A stretch of DNA of 64,000 nucleotides from Rubricoccus sp038746605 (GCA_038746605.1 JBCDKM010000002.1:124001-188000); one strand, 5' to 3'; positions 24,600 to 33,370 are shown, counted from the stretch's first letter. Numbers and translations are program-made. Notes: generated from the sequence alone by a model not told the origin.

Positions 24600-25560
24600 C
24601 GCGGAAGCGTGCCATCGCCACTTCTAGCCTTGACGGATCGGGCTTTAGTTGTGCATCGGCAGGTGTCCAGATCTTCCTTCCACTCATCTTCTCTTCGAGA
24701 CGATAGTAGACCTTTCCGTTGTCAAAGTCGTCGCGGAGCTGGCCGCTGACCCTGAATTCATAGTCTGGCGTGACGGCTACGTACCCTGCATCGTACAGCC
24801 TATGAATGTCGGCCCTAAGGAGAAGCCCGTTCCGCACGGAATGGGTCCCACCTTCTTGACCGTAGGGAATAATGTGCGCAGCGTCGAGCGCTGGTAAAGA
24901 ATGCTCCTGGCTCACCGCGCAGCGACCATAGAGGCGTTGAAGCCCGAACCGGAACGTCCCTTGTCCCAAACGCGGATAAACCACTTGGCCTTTCCCAAAC
25001 CGCACCTCCGGCTCCGAAGCAGGGCGATTCCCGATTGGAACATGGCTGTTGAGAAGCTCAGCCGTCGCGAGGCACTCCTGCCAAATCCTTAGCCCTTCCC
25101 CACCGTCCATGCTGTATCCCTTGCCGGACACGATGCTTCCCGCCCAGTTCCTAGGACTGTCCACCCACATCTCATCGGGGAAAAAGACTGGCGAGGCGAT
25201 CAAATCGCACCCGATAATCTGCTGGTAGCCTCCAGCTTCCGTTTGTTGGCTGGCGGCCAGCCCAGTTACGGCAGTCCACAATTCTGGAAGACTCGGATAC
25301 CCGTTGGAACTACCCAAGGCGCTCCAGGCCTCTGCGATCGACAGCCTCGCAAATGAAACCCACGAGCCGAAGCCGACGATCTTATGCCCGTGCTCCGCTC
25401 GCAGCTTAAAAACGAAAGGGTTGCCGTATTCGAGATATTTGACGACCTGTTTTCCTGAGGGACGCCAGAAGTTGGCCTCATCCAGTCCCGCTGGCGAGCT
25501 TGCTAGAGAGGCGAGATTTCGAAACCAACCGTAGTCGGTGTTGGCGACGTACACGCGCAT
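24592..25560 (-). CDS. HNH endonuclease, restriction-type
   Basis: 322 residues. The C-terminal HNH_2 domain has LDAAHIIPYGQEGGTHSVRN then GLLLRADIHRLYDAGYVAV, giving the expected His, Asn and His of the beta-beta-alpha-metal site. The N-terminal ~200 residues (YVANTDYGWFRNLAS ... GFGSWVSFARLS) look like a DNA- or modified-base-recognition module of HNH restriction enzymes. Local GC content is visibly lower than in neighbours, a sign of separate origin. The start overlaps the preceding methyltransferase fragment's stop by one base (TAATG), and the end overlaps the C-terminal fragment. It occupies exactly the place of the lost catalytic core. Confidence 0.85.
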   Translation of the reverse strand: MRVYVANTDYGWFRNLASLASSPAGLDEANFWRPSGKQVVKYLEYGNPFVFKLRAEHGHKIVGFGSWVSFARLSIAEAWSALGSSNGYPSLPELWTAVTGLAASQQTEAGGYQQIIGCDLIASPVFFPDEMWVDSPRNWAGSIVSGKGYSMDGGEGLRIWQECLATAELLNSHVPIGNRPASEPEVRFGKGQVVYPRLGQGTFRFGLQRLYGRCAVSQEHSLPALDAAHIIPYGQEGGTHSVRNGLLLRADIHRLYDAGYVAVTPDYEFRVSGQLRDDFDNGKVYYRLEEKMSGRKIWTPADAQLKPDPSRLEVAMARFRGV

Positions 25561-25931
25561 TATGCTATCGGGCAGAGGGAAGAGCTTGGCGCGTTCCCGA
25601 ACAGCCCGTTCACGTTGAAGAGGCCGGGCTGCGCCTCGTCCGCCTCGGTCACGCGGTAGAGCCCCCGGATGATGGCCTCCGGGGCCACGTGCTCCGTGCG
25701 GTAGAGAGAGCGGATGTCCACCGCCAGTCGGTCGTCGGCGTCGTCCTCCCCGTACTTCCCGAGCCAGAACAACTCCGGGTCCTGCCCCCGGTGTACGACG
25801 GGGCTCTTGGGGTACTCCGACTTCGCCTCCTCTTTCTGAATCGCCGGACTGGCGATCTCGTACCCCGCCTCTTCCTGGGAGGGGATGTGGGGGCGGTCGG
25901 CATGGCCGTGCTTGATGGAATCGACGCTCAT
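25560..25931 (-). pseudogene. N-terminal remnant of the type III-like DNA methyltransferase
   Basis: 123 residues: EYPKSPVVHRGQDPELFWLG, RLAVDIRSLYRTEHVAPEAI and GLFNVNGLFGNA are the conserved N-terminal region that precedes the catalytic domain in Mod-type methyltransferases. Family resemblance stops at LFGNA; a foreign PSSSLCPIA tail and TAA follow. The catalytic DPPY domain that should come next is missing, and the HNH gene starts on the last base of this stop codon. It lies 10 nt after fic on the same strand. Confidence 0.78.
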
Positions 25932-25941
25932 CTGTGGATGT

Positions 25942-27054
25942 CTAGGGTCGGAAGCTCGCGAGCATGTCGAGCAGTCGGTAGTTGATGAAGTATTTCTCGC
26001 GGTGGACCTGGAGGCTCTCCACCACCCCGATCCGTTCGAGGTCTGCGAGGTACCGGGAGGCCGTCGCCCGAGAGGCGGCGAGGCCCTCGTCCAGGATGAA
26101 CTGGATCTTGCAGTAGGGCTGGCGGAAGAGAAGGCGGACGAGGTCTCGGGAGTACCCGTTCTTCATCCCCTCCTTCGCCGTCTCAGCGGTGGTCTCGATC
26201 AGGTCGTTCACGCCGCGAATGAGGTCGAGCGTCGCCTGTGAAGTCGCACGGACGCCTTCGAGCATGTACCGCACCCAACTCGCCCAGTCCTCCTCCTCCG
26301 TCACGGCCCGGAGCAACCGGTAGTAGTCCGCGCGGTGCCCGAGGATGTACGCACTGAGGTAGAGCACGGGGCTCTGGAGGAGTCCCTGTTGGATGAGGTA
26401 GAGCACGTTCAGGATGCGCCCTGTCCGTCCGTTCCCGTCGTAGAAGGGGTGGATCGCCTCGAACTGGTAGTGGACGAGGGCCATCTTCACGAGCGGGTCG
26501 ATGTCGGCTCCCGCTCCCCGGTCGTCGTTGATGAACGCCTCCAGCTTCTCCAGCTTATCGCGGAGGACGCCCTCCCCTTCCGGGGGCGTGTAGACCACGT
26601 CTCCAGAGCGCTTCCCGATCACGACGCTCTTCGTGCGTACACCTGCGTCGTTGTCCTTGAGTCTCTGCACGATCCCCTTCAGGGTGTTCGTCGTGATGAG
26701 CCCCGTGCGCTGCAACTCGGTCCATCCCCAATAGGCCGCCTCGCGATACCGGAGAACCTCCTTCGCGGGGGCCGGGATGCTCTCCCGAGCCCCGACGGCC
26801 TCTGCCGCCGCCGCCCGGAACAACTCGTCCTGCGTCGTCACGATGTTCTCGATCTCAGAGCTGTCCTTGCTCTCGTGGAGGACGACCGCGTTGAGGAGCA
26901 GCTCCGGGTTCGGGAGCGTCTGACAGTACCCCTTCAACTCAGCCAAACTCCGGTGCGCCGAGACTACGAGGGGGATCATCCCGCTCACCATGCCCCCGAG
27001 GTCGGGGGGCAAGCCCGGAAGGTCGTTGTAGGGGACGGTCCGGTCGAAGCTCAT
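25942..27054 (-). CDS. Fic family protein, class II with winged-helix C-terminus
   Basis: 370 residues from the ATG at 27054 (a GTG at 27081 would add 9). The Fic motif is intact: IHPFYDGNGRTGRI, with catalytic His and phosphate-binding NGRTGR. The N-terminal inhibitory motif (S/T)xxxE(G/N) is present as SSEIEN, marking class II self-inhibition. The C-terminal ~80 residues form a winged helix (DEGLAASRATASRYLADLER). Fic enzymes usually AMPylate target proteins; those of this architecture (Fic_N plus HTH) often sit in restriction-modification or toxin-like loci, as here. Its own operator-like repeats lie upstream. Confidence 0.93.
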   Translation of the reverse strand: MSFDRTVPYNDLPGLPPDLGGMVSGMIPLVVSAHRSLAELKGYCQTLPNPELLLNAVVLHESKDSSEIENIVTTQDELFRAAAAEAVGARESIPAPAKEVLRYREAAYWGWTELQRTGLITTNTLKGIVQRLKDNDAGVRTKSVVIGKRSGDVVYTPPEGEGVLRDKLEKLEAFINDDRGAGADIDPLVKMALVHYQFEAIHPFYDGNGRTGRILNVLYLIQQGLLQSPVLYLSAYILGHRADYYRLLRAVTEEEDWASWVRYMLEGVRATSQATLDLIRGVNDLIETTAETAKEGMKNGYSRDLVRLLFRQPYCKIQFILDEGLAASRATASRYLADLERIGVVESLQVHREKYFINYRLLDMLASFRP

Positions 27055-27107
27055 GTGCAAGAGGGGCCGAGGATTGAACACGTCTCAGGCTCGTGTGCAA
27101 CCGCTGC

Positions 27108-27153
27108 ACATGAGACCGTGGTCATGTTCAATGATAGGGCACTTTTGAACATG
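27108..27153 (-). promoter_or_regulatory. Candidate fic promoter/operator with nested inverted repeats
   Basis: CATGTTCAA (27123-27131) and TTGAACATG (27145-27153) form a perfect 9-bp inverted repeat. A second repeat, CATGA/TCATG, lies at 27108-27126. On the minus strand a -7-like TATCATTG (27136-27129) overlaps the first repeat. The Fic winged-helix domain is a possible autoregulator; this is inference. Confidence 0.5.
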
Positions 27154-27158
27154 AGGCC

Positions 27159-27775
27159 TCAGGAAGCGGTTGTTGCAGCCTCTGAAGCCGCCTCCCGTTC
27201 CTCGTCGTTCAGGGCCCTGAGCTTCGCCACGATCTGATTCTTGATGTTCCGGATGTCGTTCGCGACGACCTTCTCCCCGTCCGGCCCTTTCTTCCCGTCG
27301 AACGCCCCGGCCTTGTTCCCCTTCAGCGTCTTGGGGTCGAAGGCGTGGAAGTTCGTGATCGCGATCCGGGCGTTGAGGCCTTTGAGTTGGGGCTCGCGGT
27401 CGCGTGGCACGAGGCCTCGGACGTGGTAGTAGTCCTCGGCAGCGTTCGGGCTCGTCTCGGTGTCGGCTCGGAGAACGCCGAGGCGGTCTCGGATCGTCAC
27501 CCCGGGAGCGACGAGGAGGAAGTAGTCCGCGAACCTCGGGTCGTTCCGGTACTCCTGACGGTTGAAGTAGTGGTACAGGATGAGCGCTCCCATCACGACG
27601 GTCTTCCCCGTCCCCGTCGCCATCTTAAGCGCGATCCTCGGAAGGTTCAGGCTCTCGTCGGCGCTCACCTTCTGAGCCTCCCGGAGAAGCGAGAGCACGT
27701 TCTGTCCCGCGTTCGACTTGGAAGCCGCCTCGTTGAGCCAAACCGCCGTCTCGACCGCCTCGGCGCCGAGGCGGG
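27159..27775 (-). pseudogene. Fragment of a type III-type restriction helicase (Res-like)
   Basis: The open frame carries ETAVWLNEA, then NLPRIALKMATGTGKTVVMG (Walker A GTGKT), LILYHYFNRQEYRND, FLLVAPGVTIRDRLGVL and ARIAITNFHAF, the start of the DEAD-type helicase domain of Res-like subunits. The N-terminus is cut exactly at a palindrome copy, with no start codon before it. The rest of the helicase and the nuclease domain are missing after ~residue 150, ending in a Lys/Asp-rich tail. Clearly a truncated remnant. It is in frame with the DUF1877 gene upstream, separated only by that gene's TAG. Confidence 0.82.
27754..27775. repeat. GCCTCGG palindrome at the helicase breakpoint
   Basis: ACCGCCTCGG / CCGAGGCGGG. 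Recognisable helicase homology begins immediately beside it (translated RLGAEA then VETAVWLNEA). Confidence 0.85.
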
Positions 27776-27800
27776 AGGACTGGACTACTCCTACAGTGCT

Positions 27801-28358
27801 CTAGGTCAACACATGCACCGAAGCAAAACCTCGCTCAGCCACCCGCTCGAAGAATCGTTTCAGATGAGCAAAGCGGTCCTCCAAATATCGCTGATGGTCT
27901 CCCGAAGACCAGGCACGACCCGGGACGAAATACACCTCGCCTCCAAGTAGTCCAGCCCCGTGCTCACTCATCAAGTCCCCAACCTGAACAGAATGCAGAC
28001 TCTCTGTGATGGATATCACTTCTCCAGGCAGGTTATAGCGGGGTGCATAGTCGTACATCGTAGTCAAGTAAGGCATGACGTGTCCACCGAGCACTGCCGC
28101 CCCGCCCATTGTAGTCGGCTCGCGTGCTCCCTCGCGCCTTCCTCTGTCGAGCAGAAAGTGCAAGGCGTCCCATGCCTTGCCGAGCTCGCCCCCCACAAGA
28201 CGTACCCCTTCGCCTTCTTCAGACAGGGCGCCGTTCTTGGCGTACTGCGCGCGTAGACCTTCACATTGGTCATCGTACGGACGCCAGTAGGTCGGATCGC
28301 TGAGCAACCGGCTTAGAGTCTCCTGAGGTATGCCATCGAGATACAACCGGAGTCCCAT
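27801..28358 (-). CDS. DUF1877 family protein
   Basis: 185 residues. MGLRLYLDGIPQETLSRLL at the start, ELGKAWDALHFLL in the middle and the final FAHLKRFFERVAERGFASVHVL match the DUF1877 (YfbM-like) family, whose members have no known biochemical role but turn up near toxin/immunity and defence genes. Base composition is less GC-rich than the flanking core genes and the upstream spacer is AT-rich, suggesting it belongs to the acquired island. The stop codon TAG is in frame with the helicase remnant downstream. Confidence 0.8.
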   Translation of the reverse strand: MGLRLYLDGIPQETLSRLLSDPTYWRPYDDQCEGLRAQYAKNGALSEEGEGVRLVGGELGKAWDALHFLLDRGRREGAREPTTMGGAAVLGGHVMPYLTTMYDYAPRYNLPGEVISITESLHSVQVGDLMSEHGAGLLGGEVYFVPGRAWSSGDHQRYLEDRFAHLKRFFERVAERGFASVHVLT

Positions 28359-28401
28359 GTGTCAGGGTAACGAGCGAAGCAAGCAAGAACGATACAAATT
28401 G

Positions 28402-29895
28402 TTAATATGCGTTCTCATTCACGAATCCCTTCACCACCGTCATTAGCATAATTTTGACATCGAAGGTGAGAGACCAGTTCTGGATGTAGAACAGGTCGTA
28501 CTCGATGCGTTTTTCGAGGCTCGTATCGCCGCGCCAGCCGTTGACCTGCGCCCAGCCGGTGATGCCCGCCTTCGCCTTGTGGCGGAGCATGTACCCCGGG
28601 ATGCGGTGCCGGAACTCCTCGATGAAGACCGGCCGCTCCGGCCTCGGGCCCACGACCGACATGTCCCCGCGCAGCACGTTGAAGAACTGCGGCAGCTCGT
28701 CCAGGCTCGTCTTGCGCAGGAACGCACCCACGCGCGTCGCGCGGTTCTCCCCCGCCTTCGCCCAGACGGCGCCCGAGGCGGACTCGGCGTTGACCGGCAT
28801 CGAGCGGAATTTGAGCATCTCGAACGTCTGGCCGTTGAGGCCCATCCGCCGCTGGCGATAGAACACGGGCCCAGGGGACGACAGCTTCACCGCGATGGCA
28901 ATCGTGAGGAGGAGCGGCGAGAGGCCGATCAGGACCGCACTGGAAAACGCCACGTCCAGCGCGCGCTTGACGACCGTCCGCACGTCGAACGGCGCCTCGT
29001 CCACGAGGTGGATGACCGGAAGGCCGTCCACGTCCGAGATGCGGCTGTTGAGCAGCAGGTCCAGCGCGAAGAGGTCCGGCACCAGCGCGAGGCTGACCGT
29101 GTGGGTGGAGCAGGTCGCCGCGAGGCCCTCGATCTTGCGCGAGGCTGTGAGCGGAAGCGCGGCGTAGACGAGGTCCACCGCACGACCTTCCTCCGCGAGT
29201 CGGTCCAGCACCTCACCCGCCTCGTCGAGCGTGCCGATGACGCGAGGACGATCCGTCTGCTCCGGGTAGAACGGGTCGATGGGCTCCGCCTGCACCTCCG
29301 CGCCCCGGTCGTCCAGAAAGCCGACGACCTCGAAGCCCATCCACGGATAGTGGCGGAACGCCCTTGCGAGGCGCTGCCCCGCCTTCCCAGCGCCAGCGAT
29401 CAGCACGCGGCGGAGGTTCTGCCCCTTCTGCCTCGCACGGCGCAGGACGACGTAGATCGCGAGCCGCAGTCCCACCAGAAAGCCCGACGAGATCAACCCG
29501 AATAGGATCATGTGGAGCCGCGAGAATGAGAACTCGCGGTAGAAGAACACCGCCCCGAAGGAGACGAGCAGACTCAACCCGACCGCCCGCGCGACGGCCC
29601 AGACCACGAGCGTCAGGCGCTGCGCCCGTCGCGTCTGATACAGCCCAGAGAGCAGGAACGAGCCCCCCCACACCACCAGCACGATGGGCAGGAAGCGGAG
29701 GTAGTCCACCGCCGCCACGAGGCCCTCGGCGTTGACCATCCCGCTCGTCCCCACCAGCGCGTCGATGGCGTAGGGCGAGGCCGGGTGGAGAAGCCGGAAC
29801 CGGATCCAGAACGCGATCATCCACGCCAGCATCAGCAGCGTCAGATCCGCGACGAACAACGCGCGCTGGAGAAGCAGACTCCGCTCTTTCAGCAT
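28402..29895 (-). CDS. Undecaprenyl-phosphate sugar phosphotransferase (WcaJ/exopolysaccharide type)
   Basis: 497 residues. Four or five N-terminal helices are followed by a CoA-binding-like domain (RVLIAGAGKAGQRLARAFRH) and the C-terminal bacterial sugar transferase domain: PVFYRQRRMGLNGQTFEMLK, FRSMPVNAE, RKTSLDELPQFFNVLRGDMS, VGPRPERPVF, GWAQVNGWRGDT. It moves a sugar-1-phosphate from a nucleotide sugar to undecaprenyl phosphate to begin polysaccharide assembly. The sugar cannot be assigned. The GT-C gene 12 nt upstream on the same strand is likely co-transcribed. Confidence 0.93.
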   Translation of the reverse strand: MLKERSLLLQRALFVADLTLLMLAWMIAFWIRFRLLHPASPYAIDALVGTSGMVNAEGLVAAVDYLRFLPIVLVVWGGSFLLSGLYQTRRAQRLTLVVWAVARAVGLSLLVSFGAVFFYREFSFSRLHMILFGLISSGFLVGLRLAIYVVLRRARQKGQNLRRVLIAGAGKAGQRLARAFRHYPWMGFEVVGFLDDRGAEVQAEPIDPFYPEQTDRPRVIGTLDEAGEVLDRLAEEGRAVDLVYAALPLTASRKIEGLAATCSTHTVSLALVPDLFALDLLLNSRISDVDGLPVIHLVDEAPFDVRTVVKRALDVAFSSAVLIGLSPLLLTIAIAVKLSSPGPVFYRQRRMGLNGQTFEMLKFRSMPVNAESASGAVWAKAGENRATRVGAFLRKTSLDELPQFFNVLRGDMSVVGPRPERPVFIEEFRHRIPGYMLRHKAKAGITGWAQVNGWRGDTSLEKRIEYDLFYIQNWSLTFDVKIMLMTVVKGFVNENAY

Positions 29896-29907
29896 GGACG
29901 GGCGATC

Positions 29908-31080
29908 TCAACGAAACCGTTGGTAGAGAGCAGCGGCGCCAGTCCCCGCCAGGGGCACGAGCGCTCCCAGGAGGAAGACCTGGTGCCGCAGGAAGGCGAA
30001 AACTACGGCGGCGGTGAGCGTGGACGTGCCGATGTAGACCCACCACTCCAGCGGTGGACGCGTACTCCGCAGCCCCACCGCGCTCAGGCCCAACAGAATC
30101 AACACGCTCGCGAGGTAGAGCGGATGCCACCCGCGGGGCTCCACCGGATCCAGAATCCAGAGCCGCGCCACCTTAACCCCGCCCCAGCGAAGAGACCGCA
30201 CCGGGTCCGCCTCGATGTTCGCGCGGGCCCGGTCGCGCATGCCGTCGTCCATCCGTGCCTCGTAGCCGGGGCCAGGCGAGATGGCGGCCCGGACCTCATT
30301 GACCTCTGTCCACGAGCCGATCCCCTCCGCGTTGTGCCCGCGCAGCAGATTCAGACCGAGCCCAGTCGTGAGCGTCGGGCGCCCGATCTCGACCGCGTTT
30401 CGTGCCACCCACGGCCCGACCCCCGCGGCAACGATGAACGCCACGAGCGCTGCCACCGACCAACGCCGCTCCATCGCGAGGATGCCTACCACCAGCATAG
30501 CGACGAGCGCCATCTCACTTCGAAAGAGCACGAGCACCGCGAGGACGGCCCCCAGAGCCACGGCCCGCCTGCCCGCCTCGGGCCGAGGCTGGAGCAGCGC
30601 GAAGGCGCCGAGCGCCCCGGCGTGGACCCAGACCGCCGCGCTCGGCGTCGCCGCAGCAGCGACAAAAGCTGGGACGCATGCATACAGGGCTGCGCTCGCC
30701 CACCCCGCCGCCTCGCCCGCCCAGCGCCGGGCCACGCTCCACGCGAGAAGGACCGTCGCGCCGCCCACGAGCGCCTGCGCGGAGAACACGACCACCACCC
30801 GCGTGCTGCCCTCCACGAGGGCGAACCAGGGCAGGAGCCACGCCACGTACCCCGGCGGCACGTACGCCGAGGGGACAGCACCCGCCCCATGATCGTAGGC
30901 GAACCCCTCGCCCGCGAGGATGCGGTCCGCGATCTCGCCGTACTCGTAGAACGTGTCCGCGCCAACCCCCGCCAGCACAGCCCCGAGGCGGGCCACCACG
31001 GCCAGTCCCGCGAGCGCCCAGACACCGCCGGGCACCCCGCCAACCCGGCGCTTCCACCATGCCCCGCTGGCGGCAGTCAT
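29908..31080 (-). CDS. GT-C type (family 39-like) membrane glycosyltransferase
   Basis: 390 residues with about ten hydrophobic helices. The N-terminal loop has FYEYGEIADRILAGEGFAYD and a PSAYVPPGYVAWLLPWFALV segment, the ArnT/PMT-like pattern with an early acidic residue for catalysis. ARNAVEIGRPTLTTGLGLNL and LLRGHN follow, and the tail is basic. It probably uses a polyprenyl-linked sugar donor to decorate a surface polymer. A degenerate palindrome-like sequence at 30570-30592 encodes RPEAGRRA; this may be chance. Confidence 0.8.
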   Translation of the reverse strand: MTAASGAWWKRRVGGVPGGVWALAGLAVVARLGAVLAGVGADTFYEYGEIADRILAGEGFAYDHGAGAVPSAYVPPGYVAWLLPWFALVEGSTRVVVVFSAQALVGGATVLLAWSVARRWAGEAAGWASAALYACVPAFVAAAATPSAAVWVHAGALGAFALLQPRPEAGRRAVALGAVLAVLVLFRSEMALVAMLVVGILAMERRWSVAALVAFIVAAGVGPWVARNAVEIGRPTLTTGLGLNLLRGHNAEGIGSWTEVNEVRAAISPGPGYEARMDDGMRDRARANIEADPVRSLRWGGVKVARLWILDPVEPRGWHPLYLASVLILLGLSAVGLRSTRPPLEWWVYIGTSTLTAAVVFAFLRHQVFLLGALVPLAGTGAAALYQRFR

Positions 31081-31172
31081 AGACGAGACAGACGGGGCAT
31101 GGAGCGCTGGGACGGGCGGGCGTCGAAGATAGAGTCCGCCTCCGCTCTGGCCGGGCGGAACGGCGGTCCCCT

Positions 31173-31192
31173 CCGCCCCGGCACCGAGGCAG
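31173..31192. repeat. GCCTCGG palindrome, degenerate
   Basis: CCGCCCCGG / CCGAGGCAGG with two substitutions, 6 nt past the racemase stop codon. Confidence 0.6.
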
Positions 31193-31198
31193 GCGGGG

Positions 31199-31990
31199 TC
31201 AGCGGCGAAGCTTGGCGGGGTGCGTCGCGCGGATGAGCGCTCGTGCCAGCGCCCGCGTGGATGAGATGAGGGGTACGCCAGACACCGGATCGTACGCCTC
31301 TGGGACGGCCAGTGGTAGCTCGGTGCAGCCGAGGATCACCGCCTCGGCGCCACGCTGGACGAGGTGGGCCGTCGCATCCAGAAGCGCCTCGCGGGCGCGA
31401 GGGGTGGGCGGATGGGAGCGCGCCTTCAGGCCCCACTCGGGATCGAAGATGGAGGCCTGCACGAGGCGCTGATGCTCCTCGTCTGGCACGAGCCCCTGCA
31501 TCCCAGCCGCCTCCAGCCCGACCGAGTGCAGCCGGTTCTGAACCGAAGACGTAGTCGCGAGCACTCCGATCGTGCGCGCCTCGGGCGCCACCTCCCGCAC
31601 GCGCTCCACGATGGCGTCCACGATGTGAACGAGCCGAAGCTCCCGTCCGTCGGCGTCCAACGCGTCTTGCAACGCGTCGTAGAGGGCGGGCGCGTGGGCC
31701 GTGTTGCACGGAATCCCCGCGACGGCACACCCGGTATCGTCCAGTTGGCGGAGAACCCAGGCCATGGGTGGCACAGGGCTCGGCGCCGAGTGATCCGCGA
31801 TCCAGGTGCTCCGGTCCGGGACGCGCCCCGGGACGGACACGAGCACGACGGGCAGGTGCTCCTGGTCGCGATGCGCGTCGGTTTCGTCGAACAGGGCACG
31901 CACGAGGTCCAGACCCGCGTACGGTCCGAGGCCGCCGAGCACGCCGATGACATCGCGAGAAGGGAGCACGGAGGAGGAACGTGACGGCAT
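31199..31990 (-). CDS. Aspartate/glutamate racemase family protein
   Basis: 263 residues from the ATG at 31990. VIGVLGGLGPYAGLDLVRAL, then the two catalytic Cys of cofactor-independent racemases: IPCNTAHA (~residue 95) and LGCTELPLAVPE (~220). Family members interconvert D- and L-aspartate or related acids. The frame continues upstream to 33463 but that part is antisense to prs and the tRNA and is not coding. The tRNA and prs are divergent. Confidence 0.9.
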   Translation of the reverse strand: MPSRSSSVLPSRDVIGVLGGLGPYAGLDLVRALFDETDAHRDQEHLPVVLVSVPGRVPDRSTWIADHSAPSPVPPMAWVLRQLDDTGCAVAGIPCNTAHAPALYDALQDALDADGRELRLVHIVDAIVERVREVAPEARTIGVLATTSSVQNRLHSVGLEAAGMQGLVPDEEHQRLVQASIFDPEWGLKARSHPPTPRAREALLDATAHLVQRGAEAVILGCTELPLAVPEAYDPVSGVPLISSTRALARALIRATHPAKLRR

Positions 31991-32090
31991 CGGGAGTGAA
32001 AAGAAGGGAAAGCACGACAGTTGCGCGGAAGCCAGGGCGGTCGTGGCTGTAGTTTCGCTCCGTTCCGCTCGCCGCGTTTCGCGGAACTCT

Positions 32091-32162
32091 TGCCCTGTGG
32101 TGTAATCGGCAGCACAGCAGGTTTTGGTCCTGTTAGTGGGGGTTCGAGTCCTCCCGGGGCAA
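32091..32162 (+). tRNA. tRNA-Gln (anticodon TTG)
   Basis: 72-nt cloverleaf. Acceptor TGCCCTG pairs with CGGGGCA, discriminator A at 32162. The anticodon stem CAGG/CCTG holds loop TTTTGGT, giving anticodon TTG (Gln). GGTTCGAGTCC forms the T arm. No CCA is encoded. It lies ~200 nt before prs on the same strand. Confidence 0.93.
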
Positions 32163-32359
32163 CTCATCCGGCACGGGGGGAGCGGGCTGACGGCACGAGC
32201 CTCGTCCGCTCCCCGCCCTCGCCAGTCGGCGGCGAGGTACCACGCCCCATCGGTCCCGGCGTCGCGACCGAAAACGAGGTGAATCGATCCCCGCGGCCTA
32301 GCCCTGCCTCGCGCGTGTTCGCTAGTCTGGCAGTTCTGCTCCCCACCCACGCAGACCCG

Positions 32360-33337
32360 ATGTCTCACCTCCACGACCTCCCGATCATGCTCTTCGCCGG
32401 CCGGTGCAACCCGGCGCTGGCACGGAGCATCGCGGCTGAGGCGCAAGCGGGCGACCTGCCTGTGGAGGGCCTTCGAGGCGTGACACTCCGCAACTTCTCG
32501 GACGGTGAGATCTACGTCCGGTACGACGAGTCCATCCGTGGAGCCGAGGTCTTCCTCATCCAGTCCACGCCGCCGCCTGCGGACCACTGGATGGAACTCC
32601 TGTTGATGGTAGACGCTGCCAGACGCGCGAGCGCGAAGACCATCACGGCCGTCATCCCGTACTTCGGCTATTCCCGCCAAGACCGCAAGGACCAGCCGCG
32701 CGTGAGCATCGCGAGCCGCATGCTGGCGCGAATGCTGGAGGAGGCGGGCGTGGATCGGGTCCTCACGATGGACCTCCACGCGGCGCAGATCCAGGGCTTC
32801 TTCGACGTACCCGTGGACCACCTGTACGGATCGGTCGTCTTCGAGGAGTACCTGGAGACGAACCCACTCGGCGAGTCCTTCCGCAAGGACCTCGTGGTCG
32901 TCGCGCCGGACGTGGGCGCCTCCAAAGTGGCCCGCGCCTACGCCAAGCGCCTCGGCGCCGACCTCGCGCTGATCGACAAGCGGAGGCCCGTCGCCAACGA
33001 GGTCGAGATCATGAACATCATCGGCGACGTAGAGGGCCGCGACTGCCTCCTCATCGACGACCTCGTGGACACGGCGGGTACCCTCACTTCTGGCGCCGAC
33101 GCCCTCCGCGAGGCGGGCGCCCTCGACATCCAGGCGTTCTGCACGCACGCGCTGCTCTCCGGCCCTGCCTTCGAACGCATCGAGGAGAGCGCGCTCAGCC
33201 GCCTCATCGTCACGGACACCATCCCGCTCCAGCGCGAGAGCCCCAAGGTGGAGGTCATCTCCGTCGCCCCGCTCTTCGCCGACGCCATCCACCGCATCTA
33301 CACCGACGAGTCGATCTCGACTCTCTTCGCTGACTAA
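32360..33337 (+). CDS. prs: Ribose-phosphate pyrophosphokinase
   Basis: 325 residues. Makes PRPP from ribose-5-phosphate and ATP, feeding purine, pyrimidine, histidine and tryptophan synthesis. Homology starts right at the ATG at 32360 (LPIMLFAGRCNPALARSIA). RNFSDGEIYVRYDESIRG, VIPYFGYSRQDRKDQPR, MDLHAAQIQGFFDVPVDHL, and the PRPP-binding LLIDDLVDTAGT are all present. Downstream rplY and pth on the same strand form the common prs-rplY-pth cluster. Confidence 0.96.
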   Translation: MSHLHDLPIMLFAGRCNPALARSIAAEAQAGDLPVEGLRGVTLRNFSDGEIYVRYDESIRGAEVFLIQSTPPPADHWMELLLMVDAARRASAKTITAVIPYFGYSRQDRKDQPRVSIASRMLARMLEEAGVDRVLTMDLHAAQIQGFFDVPVDHLYGSVVFEEYLETNPLGESFRKDLVVVAPDVGASKVARAYAKRLGADLALIDKRRPVANEVEIMNIIGDVEGRDCLLIDDLVDTAGTLTSGADALREAGALDIQAFCTHALLSGPAFERIEESALSRLIVTDTIPLQRESPKVEVISVAPLFADAIHRIYTDESISTLFAD

Positions 33338-33341
33338 GTCC

Positions 33342-33370
33342 GGTACGGGGCGCGCCCCGCACCCTGTACC
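33342..33370 (+). other. Hairpin between prs and rplY
   Basis: GGTAC (33342-33346) pairs with GTACC (33366-33370), around a self-complementary GGGGCGCGCCCC. There is no T-run, so it may be an attenuator or processing site, not a full stop. Confidence 0.4.

Noticed and set aside
23461..28358. Possible prophage or transposon
   Set aside because: No integrase, transposase, terminal repeats or phage structural genes are seen; the genes fit a decayed restriction-modification island.
30570..30592. GCCCGCCTCGG/CCGAGGCTGG inside the GT-C gene
   Set aside because: Possible in-frame copy, but the right arm is imperfect and the loop is missing; kept only as a remark in the gene entry.
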